DNA of 64,000 nucleotides from Selaginella moellendorffii (GCF_000143415.4 NW_003314280.1:2238611-2302610); one strand, 5' to 3'. Positions 46,625 through 60,279 are shown, numbered from the stretch's first letter. Numbers and translations: made by a program. Notes: generated from the sequence alone by a model not told the origin.

Positions 46625-46873
46625 CTAAGATCGTGGATGAATGCGGCCTTCCAAGAGCTTCATCGCGATCCCCACCTTCTTTCGCCGCTCGGCCTTTTCG
46701 AGCACCTTCCTCCAGCTCCGGAATTCCGGCTCGTAGCCCAGCATCATCTTCTTGAGCATCACTCCCATCTCGCGGTGGAAGAACATCGCAAGCGCGGGGT
46801 ACTTCTGCGCGTCCTCGCCCGCCTTCCACACCCGCTTGAGCACGCGCAGGGGCAGCAGCAATCGAATCGCCAT
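46625..46873 (-). CDS. Small basic protein of 82 aa, unknown
   Basis: ATG-to-stop frame, rich in Lys, Arg, Leu and Met, with a hydrophobic start (MAIRLLLPLRVL) and a helical, basic body (MLKKMMLGYEPEF, VLEKAERRKK). It could be a mitochondrial or ribosome-linked protein, but I do not recognise it. Its ATG is 39 bp from the divergent RRF start, and its stop lies 14 bp upstream of the ABCB28 start on the same strand. It is therefore either a separate gene whose 3' end overlaps the ABCB28 leader, or an upstream ORF on a shared transcript. Confidence 0.6.
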   Translation of the reverse strand: MAIRLLLPLRVLKRVWKAGEDAQKYPALAMFFHREMGVMLKKMMLGYEPEFRSWRKVLEKAERRKKVGIAMKLLEGRIHPRS

Positions 46874-46900
46874 GATCCGCGAAGAACCCTAGACTAGCAG

Positions 46901-46912
46901 GGTTTAGGGTTT
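46901..46912 (+). promoter_or_regulatory. Telo-box in shared promoter
   Basis: ggtttagggttt directly abuts the RRF ATG and lies in the ~40 bp between two divergent starts. Telo-boxes (AAACCCTAA) are common in promoters/leaders of plant translation-related genes. A second, inverted-sense aaaccctaag sits at 46619, between the small ORF and ABCB28. Confidence 0.6.
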
Positions 46913-47380
46913 ATGGCGATGGCGGCAATGCGGCGAGCGCTGTCGCGGGGGATCATCCGGAGGCGCTGCTGCGGCGCTCTCCAATCCGTGCAATGTGGCG
47001 CTTCCGGCGATCGATTCTTTAGCCGCCCGGCGTTTGGCGGCACCGATTCGCCATTGATTCGTGATCAGCCTGGCAGCTACTCCTTGTTCTTCGCGAGGGG
47101 ATTCGCGAAGAAGTCGGCAAGTAGGTGTGTTGTGATTTGCTTGTCTGTATCAAACCTTGTGGGATGCTCTCCTTGTCCAGAGGCGAAGAAGGCCGCTCGA
47201 GCACAGGAAGAAGAAGAGGACGAGGAAGAGGAGGAGGAGGAAATTGATTTGGACGTGGAGGAACCAAAGAGAGGTGCCAAAGAACACATGGACGCCGCCA
47301 TGGACGCTCTCGCCACGGAGCTCGGTAAGCTTCGAACTGGGAGAGCCACTCCAGGTAAGTTTTTGTTCTTCTTCTTTCTT

Positions 47381-47418
<38 letters not shown>

Positions 47419-48348
47419 TTTCTAGTCTCTAGCGTTTCCATCTCTGAGATGATACAACTTACTTGCAATCCTTTTTGTTCTAGAGTTTCACTTGTCACTC
47501 CTTTAATTCCACTTACGTGCACGCTTTAGTTATTTTTTTTTCTTCCCTCGGAGTTTTAGCCTTGTCTAACTCGAATTTTCCACAGGAATGCTGGATCATG
47601 TGGAGGTGGAAATCGATGAGAAACCTGTCGCGTTGAGTCACGTTGCTGCTGTTTCCGTCGTCAACTCCCAGACGTTGTCTGTCATGCCATTCGACACTTC
47701 TGTAAGTTTTGTGGTCCTGCGACTTTACGTGTCAAGTCCTCTGAGTGCTGCCTGGCTTTAGACCGTGAAAAAGGTGGAGGCTGCCATTCGCTTGTCACCT
47801 TTGGGGCTGAATCCGATTGCAGCCGAGCAAATCATTTCGGTTCCAATTCCAAAGTAAGCCGTCGGTCTCCTGAGCTTCGCTTGCACAAATTAACGCAAAT
47901 TTGTTTTACTTCCTTCTTTTCGGGGGTGATCCAGGCTCACAAAGGAACTGTCAGATGTAAGTTTCTCTATTTACGTTTTTTTATTTGTTTGGTCTCACGT
48001 AAGAGTATCTTTGCTTCTTTGTCTAGAGTATGTGCAAGTTGGCTTCCAAGGCAGGGGAGGATACTAAGAAAAGCATCAGGAGAGGAAGGCAGACGGTATG
48101 TCATTGTCACGCCGTTTTGTTTGTCTCTAACCCGCTCCCTCTCTAGGCGATGGATCAATTGAAGAAGATGTCATCAAGCTTGTCCAAAGACGAATTGAAA
48201 CGTCATGAAAAGGAGGTTGATTTGTTTCTTCGCTTTTGTCCCTTTCCTCACATTTGCCGGCCAGGTCGACGAGCTGACGAAGCAGTTTGTGAAAGCCGTA
48301 GACGATGTGTGCAAGAAGAAAGAAGCGGAAATCTCCAAAGGAGTGTAG
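46913..48348 (+). CDS. Ribosome recycling factor, mitochondrial type
   Basis: Eight exons give 277 aa: 46913-47120, 47181-47354, 47586-47701, 47762-47853, 47935-47956, 48027-48095, 48147-48215, 48265-48348. The fifth exon is only 22 nt. RRF splits post-termination ribosomes with EF-G. The N-terminus is Arg-rich and free of acids for ~60 residues (mitochondrial presequence), followed by an unusual run of Glu/Asp (about 80-95). The three-helix RRF domain then starts with MDALATELGKLRTGRATPG and ends KQFVKAVDDVCKKKEAEI. The conserved hinge and tip regions (ALSHVAAVSVVNSQTLSV, SPLGLNP) are present. Confidence 0.92.
47384..47417. repeat. (GT)n microsatellite in RRF intron 2
   Basis: An uninterrupted tgtg tract of about 30 bp just downstream of the exon-2 donor. 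Likely length-polymorphic. Confidence 0.9.
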
Positions 48349-49128
48349 TGGGTGTTCCATCTTTTCTGTGTACAATGACTTGCTCTTCCAAAGGTAGAAT
48401 TTTTCCAGTGCTTTTCGTGTTTCACTTATGGTTTTCATTTTCCATTGCACGCGGGTCTAATCATCGAGCGCCTTTGGTGGTGATGCATGCAAGCCAAATT
48501 TATGATACACTGAAACCCAAAACTATCGGGGCTTTCAATCCTGTCATTTGCAGATTCCATCCTCCACCTAATGCACCATTACGAGAGAAAAGAGTTCTTG
48601 CTCGGTGCGTTGCCACCTCCCAGCTCTTCCAAAACTTTTATCTCCTCATCTCCGCGATCAGTCGAGCCGTCCAGTGTCTCCCTCCGGGTTTTCCATCTTT
48701 CCATCCATCTCAAAAACCATCACCTTCACCACCAGTCGTGTCATATTTCCCGGGGATCCTTCTTTCACTTCATGCCTTCTGCATTCCTCCTACCTTGTCC
48801 TGGGAAGAGACCAGGGATTCCTCCTCAAACGGTACTTTCGATATGCACGCATAGGTTCTAGAGCTCATTCATTTTTCGCTCGCTACATATTCTACTCCGA
48901 CGCTCTCTCACTCGCTGCATGTCATTTGTAAAATCATCTCGTTTTCTGCACTCGTTTTTTATTTCCTGCTGCTGCCGCCTTGCATGAGAGTTAGCATATA
49001 AGCGATTTGATCGTTGGCGTCGTCGTCGCCGGTGCTTAAAAATCCTCTGCCTGATTCTTCCGTTGTAGCTAGCTTCGTCCTGTTTTCTTTAGCTTCTACA
49101 GGTCTCTCGGGTGCTCCTTTCGGAAAAG
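48349..49128. other. Intergenic: RRF 3' UTR and SWEET promoter/leader
   Basis: Several overlapping open frames exist but they are pyrimidine-rich and show no family features. No separate gene supported. Confidence 0.6.
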
Positions 49129-50305
49129 ATGACGCTAGTCTACACCATTCGGACCGTAGTTGGCATCATGGGTGAGTGATCTCGCATTTTCACTTGTGTC
49201 CGTCTTATGCTCTGCCGCCGGTGCAGGGAATGTGATTGCTTTCGGCTTGTTCATGTCCCCCTTGTGAGTAGCAGAGTTTCTTCCTTTCGGTTTCCTTGCT
49301 CTTTTGCTCATTCTTATAACGTTTGTTTGTCAGGCCAACATTCTACAAGATCATTCGACTGAAAGACACTGAGCAGTTCTCAGGGGTCCCCTACGTCGCT
49401 ACGCTGCTTAATTGTCTCCTCTGGACCCTGTACGGCCTTCCATTCGTTACTCCAAACAGCCTTCTCGTCGTCACCATCAATGGCATCGGCACTGCTCTCG
49501 AGAGCACCTATCTGTGCGTCTACTTGTTTTACGCTCCAAATAAGCCGAGAGTAAGCTACGCTAATCCTTTTGCTCAAGCTCTCTCAGCTTTTCCTCAATT
49601 TGTTTCTCTTTTCCTTCTGGTTTCGTGACGCTTCGATTGCTGTTTGACAGGCCAAGGTTCTCAAGATGCTCGCCGTGGTCCTCACATTCTTCGCAGCAGT
49701 GGCTTTGATGGTAATGACAATCACACACGTCCACAAGACGCGGCAGCTCATCGTCGGCGTTTTGTGTGTGATCGTTGGTACCGGCATGTACGCATCCCCG
49801 ATGTCCGTCATGGTACGTGTTGATAAGCACCACCTTCGGTTTCAAAAGCGGTTGTCACTTATCCCCTCCCTTCTCTCGCAGAAACTCGTGATCCAGACCA
49901 AGAGCGTGAAATATATGCCTTTCCTGCTGTCCCTGACAGCCTTCCTCAACGGCTTGACCTGGACAGCGTACGCATTCCTGGGAAAGATCGACCCTTTCAT
50001 TGTTGTGAGTGGACGAACTCTCACATCCCATCTCTCTCGATCTTCGTTTTGATAGCTCTAAACGCCTGATGCATGACGCGACACAGGTGCCAAACGCGAT
50101 TGGGACTTGCCTCGCAACAACGCAGCTCATCCTGTACGCGATCTACTCGAAGAAAGAAAAGGCTACCATCAAGAACAAGGAGAATGGGAATGGCGCCGAC
50201 GCCAAGCCGGCAAACAACCACATCGGTTTCGCGGTGAGGTGCCCCGAGGCTGTGTCAGCGGACGTGAATGTTAACGACGAGGAGCGGGTCTCCAGACAAG
50301 TTTAG
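49129..50305 (+). CDS. SWEET sugar transporter
   Basis: Six exons give 266 aa: 49129-49171, 49227-49263, 49334-49550, 49651-49812, 49882-50004, 50087-50305. SWEETs are uniporters for sugars, built from two triple-helix bundles joined by one helix. The first bundle shows [18 protein letters not shown] and [18 protein letters not shown]; the second shows [15 protein letters not shown] and [20 protein letters not shown], with [19 protein letters not shown] closing. The conserved prolines and the Asn of the pocket region are present. The exon pattern is the standard plant SWEET one. Substrate (glucose or sucrose) cannot be assigned. A fragment of a related gene lies at 62170-62275. Confidence 0.95.
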
Positions 50306-50556
50306 CACAGCGCCTATATGTTTTGCGAGTGGAGAGTTCCGGGATAGAACAACGCCGTAGTATCCATAGATCATTGGGAAGCTTCGAATGAACACCTTGA
50401 TAATTCCACTAGTTTTTTTAGAGTTTTGGAAACATCCATCGGTCTATACAACTAGATCTATCTGTGGAGAGCTTGTTCTCCTACGATGTCAAATTTTAAT
50501 GGGACTCGTATTTTAATTGTAAAGAAAAGAAAGAAAGGAAGACATACGTCAGCTGT

Positions 50557-53257
<2,701 letters not shown>

Positions 53258-53932
53258 TTTTTAAGATTCTGGAAAAAAAAAATTAAAGTAAACAATGAGA
53301 TGATGTGTAGAGCAAGAAGTGAGTGACACCTGACACATTGAATGCTGGGGTCAAGCCAGTGCGCCAACGCATCACACAAAGGCTTTTAAACACCGCATTG
53401 CAAGCATCAATCAAGATGCTCAAAAACGCCGCAAGGATCACGAACCGCAGCAAGAAACAAAGACCAGGCAGCGTGCCACGCATATCACAGCAAGGATAAA
53501 AGCTCTAAAGTGATATCTATGAGCAGAGCAATCTATTGCCTGGATGCCAATGGAAGATACCTCGGAGGAGCGATGGATTCCGGGCGCGGCACCACGAGAT
53601 CCCGAAATATGAGCTGCTAGGTTCGCTACAAACCAGCGCCTCGCTCCACTCGCCCGGCGCCGATCATCCACAGCGCATCAAAGCCCTGGCGATGAAATGC
53701 CGTCTTCTAGGGCAAGCAAAAAGGAGTAGCATCTAGAAAAACACCCGCCACACGATGTTGGAGAGAAGAAACCAATGGCCGCCCTCCGCCAAAAAAGAAA
53801 GGTAGCAAAAACGCGAACCTAGGAAAGAGGACACTTGGCACCACTATGGTTTAGAATCAATCAAGTGTATATAACATGGTTTACTTACAAATATAATGTA
53901 GCGATTGATATTCACACAAGCAAAGAACTTCT

Positions 53933-55222
53933 TTAGAGTGACTCACACTTGGCCTGGACAAACGAGAGCTCGGAGCTCCCGCGATCATACAAGATGTGGT
54001 AGCCCTGCTGCATCACATTCCCGATTATACTAACCGGGAGGCCACCCGCGGAGCCCATGGCCAGGCACACGGTGTCGCCGCTATCGTCCACCACCAAGAA
54101 ATAGTTACTCGACGGCGGCGTCATGGTCGCGCCCGCCAGCCGGATGGTCAACGCCGGGAACTTGTAGTTGCGGTTGGAGGACCGGTCGTAGCAGAGGTCC
54201 AGCCCCATGGACGACCCGTCAACCCTGGGGAGGGTCACCATTGACTCCATCCGGGAGAGCACCCGGCCGTACACCCCCGATGGCACGTACGTCAGCGTCG
54301 TCCCGGAGTCAATGATGGTCGTGCCTGGGCTGCCCATGGTCTGACCGGCGACGGCGATGCCGTTGACCGTGAGCAGGTAGTACGTCGGGTAGGTGTCGCT
54401 GGGCGGGGTGATCTTCGTTGACTGGATGCCGGTGCCGTGCAGCGCCGCCGACGGGCCGAACAGGAGAGGGGAGCTCTCCGATTGGCTGTTGATGTCCACG
54501 AGGCAGTAGGAGAACTTGCTGTCAATGGCGGCGGAGAGCTGCGAGGTCAACGACACGGGACCTTGGCCCAGCCCGACAAGCCCATCCACGCCGTCGAAGC
54601 CAGAGTTGACCATGCCGCATCCGACGGCGAAGGACGGGAACTTCTGGCTGCCGCCACTTGTCGTGCCCAGGGAGATGGTGTCGCGCGCGAACTCGCCCTC
54701 CGTCTCGCCGCTGCCATACTCGTACGAGTAGCTGCAGGCGCTGGAGCCGGGCTCGCAGGATCCGGGGAGCTCCGTGCAGAGCTGCGAGGAGCAGTCCATC
54801 TCGCGGAAGGTGGACGACTGGCGGGGATCGAAGATGGTGCCGCCCGAGCAGCCCGTGCACGGCTCGGATTGCACCCACACCAGATCGCTGCCCGTGTCCG
54901 CGATGGCGCGGAACCTCTTGCCCGGCGTGCCCACCGAGATGTCCATCACGTAGCCCCCGCCGTCCGGGTGGAGCGGCGATTCCACGTCCGTAGTGCCGGC
55001 CATCGACGACCATGAAGACGAATTCGCCCGCGCTGCCATCCATCTCACTCGCGCGTGGCTCTTGGCCACCAGCCCGCGGATCGCCTCGCTCCTCTTGACC
55101 CCATTGCGCCGCATGGCCTCCTTGGCGGGATGGATGAGATTCACCCGGAAGCCGTGAGCGATGAGCGACGACTCCAGGAAAAGCATTGCCAGCAGCGGCA
55201 GCGCGATCGAGCGAAAGCCCAT
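53933..55222 (-). CDS. Secreted aspartic protease (A1 family, nepenthesin-like)
   Basis: Intronless, 429 aa from the ATG at 55222 (MGFRSIALPLLAMLFLESS, a signal peptide). The frame opens 23 codons higher but those are hydrophilic and precede the signal. The two active-site motifs are ADTGSDLVWVQSEPC and IIDSGTTLTYVP. The Cys-rich insert after the first (CTGCSGGTIFDP ... SQLCTELPGSCEPGSSACSYSYEYG) is the nepenthesin-type insert. The C-terminus has SIIGNVMQQGYHILYD. A propeptide of ~60 residues is present. It is the intact protease of a duplicated pair; the second copy (58850-58878 region) keeps only the signal-peptide end. Confidence 0.92.
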   Translation of the reverse strand: MGFRSIALPLLAMLFLESSLIAHGFRVNLIHPAKEAMRRNGVKRSEAIRGLVAKSHARVRWMAARANSSSWSSMAGTTDVESPLHPDGGGYVMDISVGTPGKRFRAIADTGSDLVWVQSEPCTGCSGGTIFDPRQSSTFREMDCSSQLCTELPGSCEPGSSACSYSYEYGSGETEGEFARDTISLGTTSGGSQKFPSFAVGCGMVNSGFDGVDGLVGLGQGPVSLTSQLSAAIDSKFSYCLVDINSQSESSPLLFGPSAALHGTGIQSTKITPPSDTYPTYYLLTVNGIAVAGQTMGSPGTTIIDSGTTLTYVPSGVYGRVLSRMESMVTLPRVDGSSMGLDLCYDRSSNRNYKFPALTIRLAGATMTPPSSNYFLVVDDSGDTVCLAMGSAGGLPVSIIGNVMQQGYHILYDRGSSELSFVQAKCESL

Positions 55223-55539
55223 TGTCGAGAAAAGTAGGAAGGAAAAGTATGAGCTCTCGCTGCGTTGCTTTTCTCGCCACCCAACAATCAACGAGGCCCC
55301 GAGCGACTTAAAAAGGAGCCGCCTCCCCGAGCAAGCCGCCCGCTTTCAGGGTGCGTGACCCGAAAGAAGATGACTGCGTAGGTAATCTTTTCTCTTCCCC
55401 AACTGCGAGCATCAACGTATCGATCGCCCTGTCCACCTTTCGCTCTCCTTCTCGGGCTATTTCCCGCGATCACGCTATCGCGAGGAATCCTCGGTGACGT
55501 ATTTTCAGTTCTTGGCCAATTATTGGGTCTTAGAACATG

Positions 55540-56185
55540 ACAAAAGTGGAAAACCAACAAGAAAAAGAGAAGAAGTTTTTCTATCTTACCTCCTCTCAGC
55601 ATCGAGACTCCTCTCCACCCAGTCGCTACTCTGCCCGGAATGCTTGCTTTGAAAGATTCCATGTCGTAGCCACACCAGTGGAATTGCAAGTCCGATCATC
55701 AGCCAGAGGCATAGCGCCGAGCGGTGTGTCGGGAAGAGCATCCCAGCCGAAGGAGAGCTCGTCCGGCTTGCTCTGATCCCACGATGGCATCATCTCGAAG
55801 AGATCCACTGCTGCGTTGTTGAGAGCGAGCTTGGTGCGGGCATCGAGATGATGTCACGAGCATGTCGTCGACGCGCGAGAGATGCAAGCCGCGAGTATTG
55901 AGTTGCAGCACCGTTGGCTCCAAGTGGCGTCTTTCAGAGAGCCCTTTCGTGTTGGCTGATCGAAGCATCTGGCGAGAAAGCTGGAGAGTACATGCAACGG
56001 ACTACGTGTTCTTGGCGATGATCGCGTCAAACACCCACAGGGGATTTCAGGCAGCCTCGTTTCCCAAACGCGCGAACTAGATAGTCTGTTAGCCTTGGCT
56101 CGACCTTGCAATCCGACACCAAACGGTTTTTCAGCTAGGCTTGAGATTTACGAGCACTTTTCCATTCCTCCGTCAGGACGTCCAG
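55540..56185 (-). pseudogene. Broken copy of the PPR gene
   Basis: Blocks from 58966-59960 recur here in order with deletions. Examples are ctccacccagtcgctactct, gagctcgtccggcttgct, and the segment of FxDQPTRKGSL followed by the ends of the first exon-like part. Frames are shifted several times, so no product longer than ~85 codons remains. It lies behind the intact protease exactly as the intact PPR gene lies behind the truncated protease at 58.9 kb. Confidence 0.85.
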
Positions 56186-56648
56186 ATATTCTGAAAGATG
56201 ATAAACCTCAAATTCTGAGAAGGTTCTTGCGGCCGTCCTAGGATCATAAAATCCTTTGAGGTGTCGAACTTAGTTGACCACCACAAAATCCAAGATAAAC
56301 TAAAATGTGTGAGGCCAAAGTGAGTCAAAGAGAGTGTAGACAAAGCCATTACCACAGTACCAGATAATTTTTACTATTTTTAACCAAAGTCTGTCAAAAA
56401 TAAGGAAAATATTAACTTTAATCATTGCCAAAGTAGCTTTTGAATCTGCAAAAATGAATATATTTCATGTGTTTATTATTATTTTTTTATTAAAAGTAGA
56501 AGTATCCATGTAATTATAACTATTCATTTAGAAAGTGAATTTATTGTGCATCAAAAAATGATGATATTAGGTGGCATTCTTTACATAATAATGAAAACTT
56601 ATCATGGGAGTTCACATCTCATTATTTTCTTCATCTATACATAAAGAT

Positions 56649-56778
56649 AATGTTTGGGCAGACTTTGATGCTTATGATTTTAGATATGGTTTGATTAGGA
56701 ATTTATATTTTCTCACATAATAAAATCCTTTTTATATCTTTCTAATATGTAAAGAGATTTGTTGCTTGTGTATGGTTG
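56649..56778 (+). repeat. Left arm of inverted repeat
   Basis: aatgtttgggcagactttgat ... gtaaagagatttgttg matches the reverse complement of 57515-57728. The right arm carries an extra ~90 bp in its middle. Confidence 0.8.
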
Positions 56779-57514
56779 GGGGTGGCCACTCATGATCTCC
56801 CAAGCATCAAATGGGGTAGTGATATCCTAAATGGTATATGAATTATTCACTATAGGATTGTAATATTGTGACACCTGTGGTGCGTTCTTTCTCTCCCCGC
56901 CAGGACACAGCATCACTCTTATGCTTCTCGGTGGCGAGAAAATCCCAGACAAAGATTTCTGCCATGAAGAAAGCGTACAAATGTGTTGGTAAGTATAGCC
57001 TGTGCAACAAAATAATGGTTTATACAAAAAAATGAAATAGGATATATGTATTTATTAGTTTTAAATAAGGTATACCAAACTTTAGTCAAGAAGAATCAAA
57101 ACTACTAAATAGTAAGTGTATAATAAAATAATTTTTTGTACAATAGAATGATTAATAGGATACACTTTTAGTCAAGAAGAACCAGAACTATTAGAAATAA
57201 AACTAAAGTACAGTATATAAAAATTATAATTTTTTTAATTTTTTGGAAACCTATAATAAGTGTAGTGAGTATATCTAGAATATCCAAATATAAATCTTTA
57301 ATTCAATTGTTGAGATTGAGAATAAATGTTATTTAGGGGATTGAAGATTTTATAGCTTAAGTTACTCTTGGTTCTGCTGCAGCTGATGAATGAATTAGAG
57401 CAATTCCAATCTATAATCAGCGTGACAAGCTGAATTCATTTCATTAGCCTTCACAATTAATGTCATTGACTCCAGTTCTATCTTTGATGTTTGGGGGTAT
57501 CCCAGCCCTCAGTT

Positions 57515-57728
57515 CATATACAAACAACAAATCTCTTTACAGATATAAAAAAGATTTTATTATTTGAGAAAATATAAAATTCCAAATCAAGCCAAAGGTA
57601 CTATTATATAAAAATTATCTAATTTCAATATCTTATATTTATAAACATTCCTTCACTGTAAATAATTTTATTTAAATGTGCATATCATATCTAAAATTAT
57701 AAGCATCAAAAAAGTCTGCCCAAACATT
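57515..57728 (-). repeat. Right arm of inverted repeat
   Basis: caacaaatctctttac at its left and gtctgcccaaacatt at its right are the reverse complement of the arm at 56649-56778. The arms are separated by about 740 bp. Either a foldback element or two opposite insertions of the same short repeat. Confidence 0.8.
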
Positions 57729-58497
57729 CGAAGACTCTTGGAGCCCCATCAGTTATCCTATATAGACTATTGCAATGTTGGTTGTTGAAACTAGTGAGAA
57801 ACATTACTTACACCATGTAGCATCTCAAGAATGTCAGGATGCTTCTTTGGCAGGACATGAGTCCAAGGAAAACAACAGTACCTATTTCTGGTCATGAGGA
57901 CCTACGAAGGGCATACTGTGGAGTTAAGGACATGTGGGCTAGGATGGCATGAAGTCACGGAGGTTTATTGTTGACTTGCAAAATCATAGGTGTTGCCATT
58001 GCTGGAGGGGCAATCGGGCAGTGGTTCTTCGTCCCGTTGCAATTGGTACATGTTGAACAGTTTCAATGTCTTGATAGCAGATATGGTTCTCTCAGGGTAA
58101 CTTGCATCCCTCCCAATTACCAGCCCCCAAGTGAAGGCTTATGCTAGCATTTTACAATGTTGTCATTCCATAGATCACCACTTGAGGTTTGGGACATGAC
58201 TCAAGATCCATCCCTAGATATGTTGTGCATGCATTTTATCTCGGTTTGTGCAAATTAAATCAAGGACATTATATTGTGTTTTTCCATACTTACGAGGATC
58301 CCACCTTGTTGCAAGTAAACATTAAGGACCCAATGGTTAAGTTGTTTGTTCCATGTTATTCTTGGTAATCCAGCCCCCAAACCTATGTGAGGACAGTGCT
58401 TGAGATCGCTGCTTGAATGCATATTCTGTTGTCCCTGACCATATAACCAAGGTACTTGTAGTTTATTACCTGATGTGCATGGCTAAAAGGGTTCCGC

Positions 58498-58878
58498 TTA
58501 GATCGCAAATAACTTCGAGAAAATAGAATTCACCATCCAGTCTCGAGTGAAATCTTCATTAGCTTCTTGTAAAAAAATCGGGCAGAGCGAGAAACAACTT
58601 GTCACACGCTTCAGCTGTGAGACCCCAAGCATCTGTTTGTGTAAGGCGGTCATTCGCTGCGAGAATCTGCTGAATGCGTGGGCCTGGGAGGTGGCTGGGC
58701 CTCCTACGTGTTGGGTGTAGAGTTGTGGAAGATAGTAATCTCCATGCTGTTTCAACAGCACAAAGATGGGCTTAACAGGTTTTATGAAAGCTTTATGAGG
58801 TGCTGTTCGAAGCAGCATTGCTAGCAACAGTAACAAGATTGAGCAAAAGCCCATTGTCGAGAAAAGTATTCTTTTCAC
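58498..58878 (-). pseudogene. Truncated second copy of the aspartic protease
   Basis: The minus strand starts FSTMGFCSILLLLLAMLL, matching the signal peptide of the protease at 55222, and aaagcccattgtcgagaaaag is identical at DNA level in both. After ~20 codons similarity is lost and the frame ends at 58498 without the DTG or DSG motifs. It may still make a short secreted peptide, but that is not supported. Confidence 0.65.
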
Positions 58879-58970
58879 TTCCCCAACTACACCTTCGCTC
58901 TCTCTCTTTCAGCGATCTCGGTGACGTGAATTACAAAAGTGGAAAAATAAAAGAAAGATTTTTTTCTATC

Positions 58971-59972
58971 TTACCTCCTTTCAGCTTCGAGGATTCTCTC
59001 CACCCAGTCGCTACTCTCGTCCGGAATGCTCGCTTTGAAAGGCTCTATGTCGTTTTTCCTCCTGTAGCCACACCGGTGGAACAAGTCCGCCATGCAGCCG
59101 TAGTGGAGCTTGATTGGAGCGATGTGATAGTCGCGGATCATCAGCCACAGGCAGCGCCGAGCGGTGTCTCTGGACGAGCATCCCAGCAGGAGCGAGACGA
59201 AGGAGAGCTCGTCCGGCTTGCTTCCATCCAGATCCATCACCCTCCTCAGCTCCATTGCGGTCTTGAAATCTCCCGCGTGGCTGTAAGTCGCGAAGATGAT
59301 GTTCCAGGCCGGGACGTCTCGGCACGGCATCGAGTTGAAGAGCGCGATCGCCTTGTCAACGTTTCCAGCCCGTGCATGGCCTGCGAGGAGCGCAGTCCAC
59401 GACACCTGATCCCGCGACGGCATTCTCTCAAAGAAATCTGCTGCGTTGGAGTTTCTGTTGAGCGAGCTTGCTGCGAGCATCGAGCTCCAAGAGACGATGT
59501 CACGAGCCGGCATCTCGTCGAAGAGTTGTTTCGCGCGCGAGAGATGCCCGTTCTGGGCATAAGCCGCGAGCATCGAGTTCCAGCACCCTTGGCTCTTGGC
59601 ACCGCTTTCGAATTTATTCTTGGCGTCCTCCAGAGAGCCCTTGCGTGTTGGCTGATCGAAGCATCTGGTGAGAGCGAAGCTGGAGAGCACCAGCAACCAG
59701 GACTTGGTGTTCTTGGCGATGATCGCGTCAAACACCCGCAGGGAACATTTCAGGCAGCCTCGTTTCCCAAACGCGCGAATCAGATAGTTGCCAAAGTCTG
59801 TGTCTCTTAGCTTTGGCTCGATCCTTGCAATCCGACTCCAAACGTTTTCCAGCTGCGGCAAGCTTGTTGAAGATCTGACGAGCTCTTTCCATTCCTCCAC
59901 GTCCAAAACATACCTGAGAGACAAGTGCTTAAGGCCAGTCAGGACGTCCAGGTCGCCCAAAATATTTGTCAT
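58971..59972 (-). CDS. PLS-class pentatricopeptide repeat (PPR) protein, short
   Basis: Intronless, 333 aa. PPR motifs recognisable from about residue 125 on: CWNSMLAAYAQNGHLSRAKQ, VSWSSMLAASS, VSWTALLAGHARAGNVDKAI and AWNIIFATYSHAGDFKTAM. A post-repeat region resembling the E motif follows (KPDELSFVSLLLGCS ... KLHYGCMADLF), but there is no DYW domain. The first ~100 residues are degenerate. PPR proteins bind organelle RNA; E-type ones act in C-to-U editing. No clear transit peptide is seen (MTNILGDLD), so the N-terminus may be incomplete or an exon is missing. It is the intact partner of the pseudogene at 55540-56185. Confidence 0.8.
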   Translation of the reverse strand: MTNILGDLDVLTGLKHLSLRYVLDVEEWKELVRSSTSLPQLENVWSRIARIEPKLRDTDFGNYLIRAFGKRGCLKCSLRVFDAIIAKNTKSWLLVLSSFALTRCFDQPTRKGSLEDAKNKFESGAKSQGCWNSMLAAYAQNGHLSRAKQLFDEMPARDIVSWSSMLAASSLNRNSNAADFFERMPSRDQVSWTALLAGHARAGNVDKAIALFNSMPCRDVPAWNIIFATYSHAGDFKTAMELRRVMDLDGSKPDELSFVSLLLGCSSRDTARRCLWLMIRDYHIAPIKLHYGCMADLFHRCGYRRKNDIEPFKASIPDESSDWVERILEAERR

Positions 59973-60279
59973 CTTTCCGGGTCATTCTCCTGACACTGGA
60001 CTTCTCGACTGAAATAGAGAAACGAGCTTTTATAGAAAATTCTTAATTATTCCACATTTAGAAAGGAATAATGTTTCGGATGCTTATAATAATAGCAAAT
60101 GTCAAATACTAGAAAAAAGAGTTTGGTGGAAGGCTTTGCCAAATTGGTATTTATTGAGATAGAATATTTAGAGAAGTATGCCAATTTAATCTCAAAATAA
60201 AATTTATATATGAAAATATAGAAATAAAAAACACACACAGGAAAGAGGAAATATCTTACCACCAAAGAACTTCTCAAGC

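Larger units (their letters stand above)
56186..58497. other. AT-rich intergenic block with an inverted repeat
   Basis: No gene. About 2.3 kb, AT-rich in the first two thirds. Contains an imperfect inverted repeat (56649-56778 with 57515-57728) and stretches resembling transposon debris. Confidence 0.6.

Noticed and set aside
48571-48931. Two overlapping ~100-codon frames after RRF
   Set aside because: Pyrimidine-rich, no motifs, located in the expected 3' UTR and SWEET promoter.
54437-55280. Long plus and alternative minus frames over the aspartic protease
   Set aside because: GC-rich coding sequence leaves other frames open; only one frame has the DTG and DSG motifs and a signal peptide.
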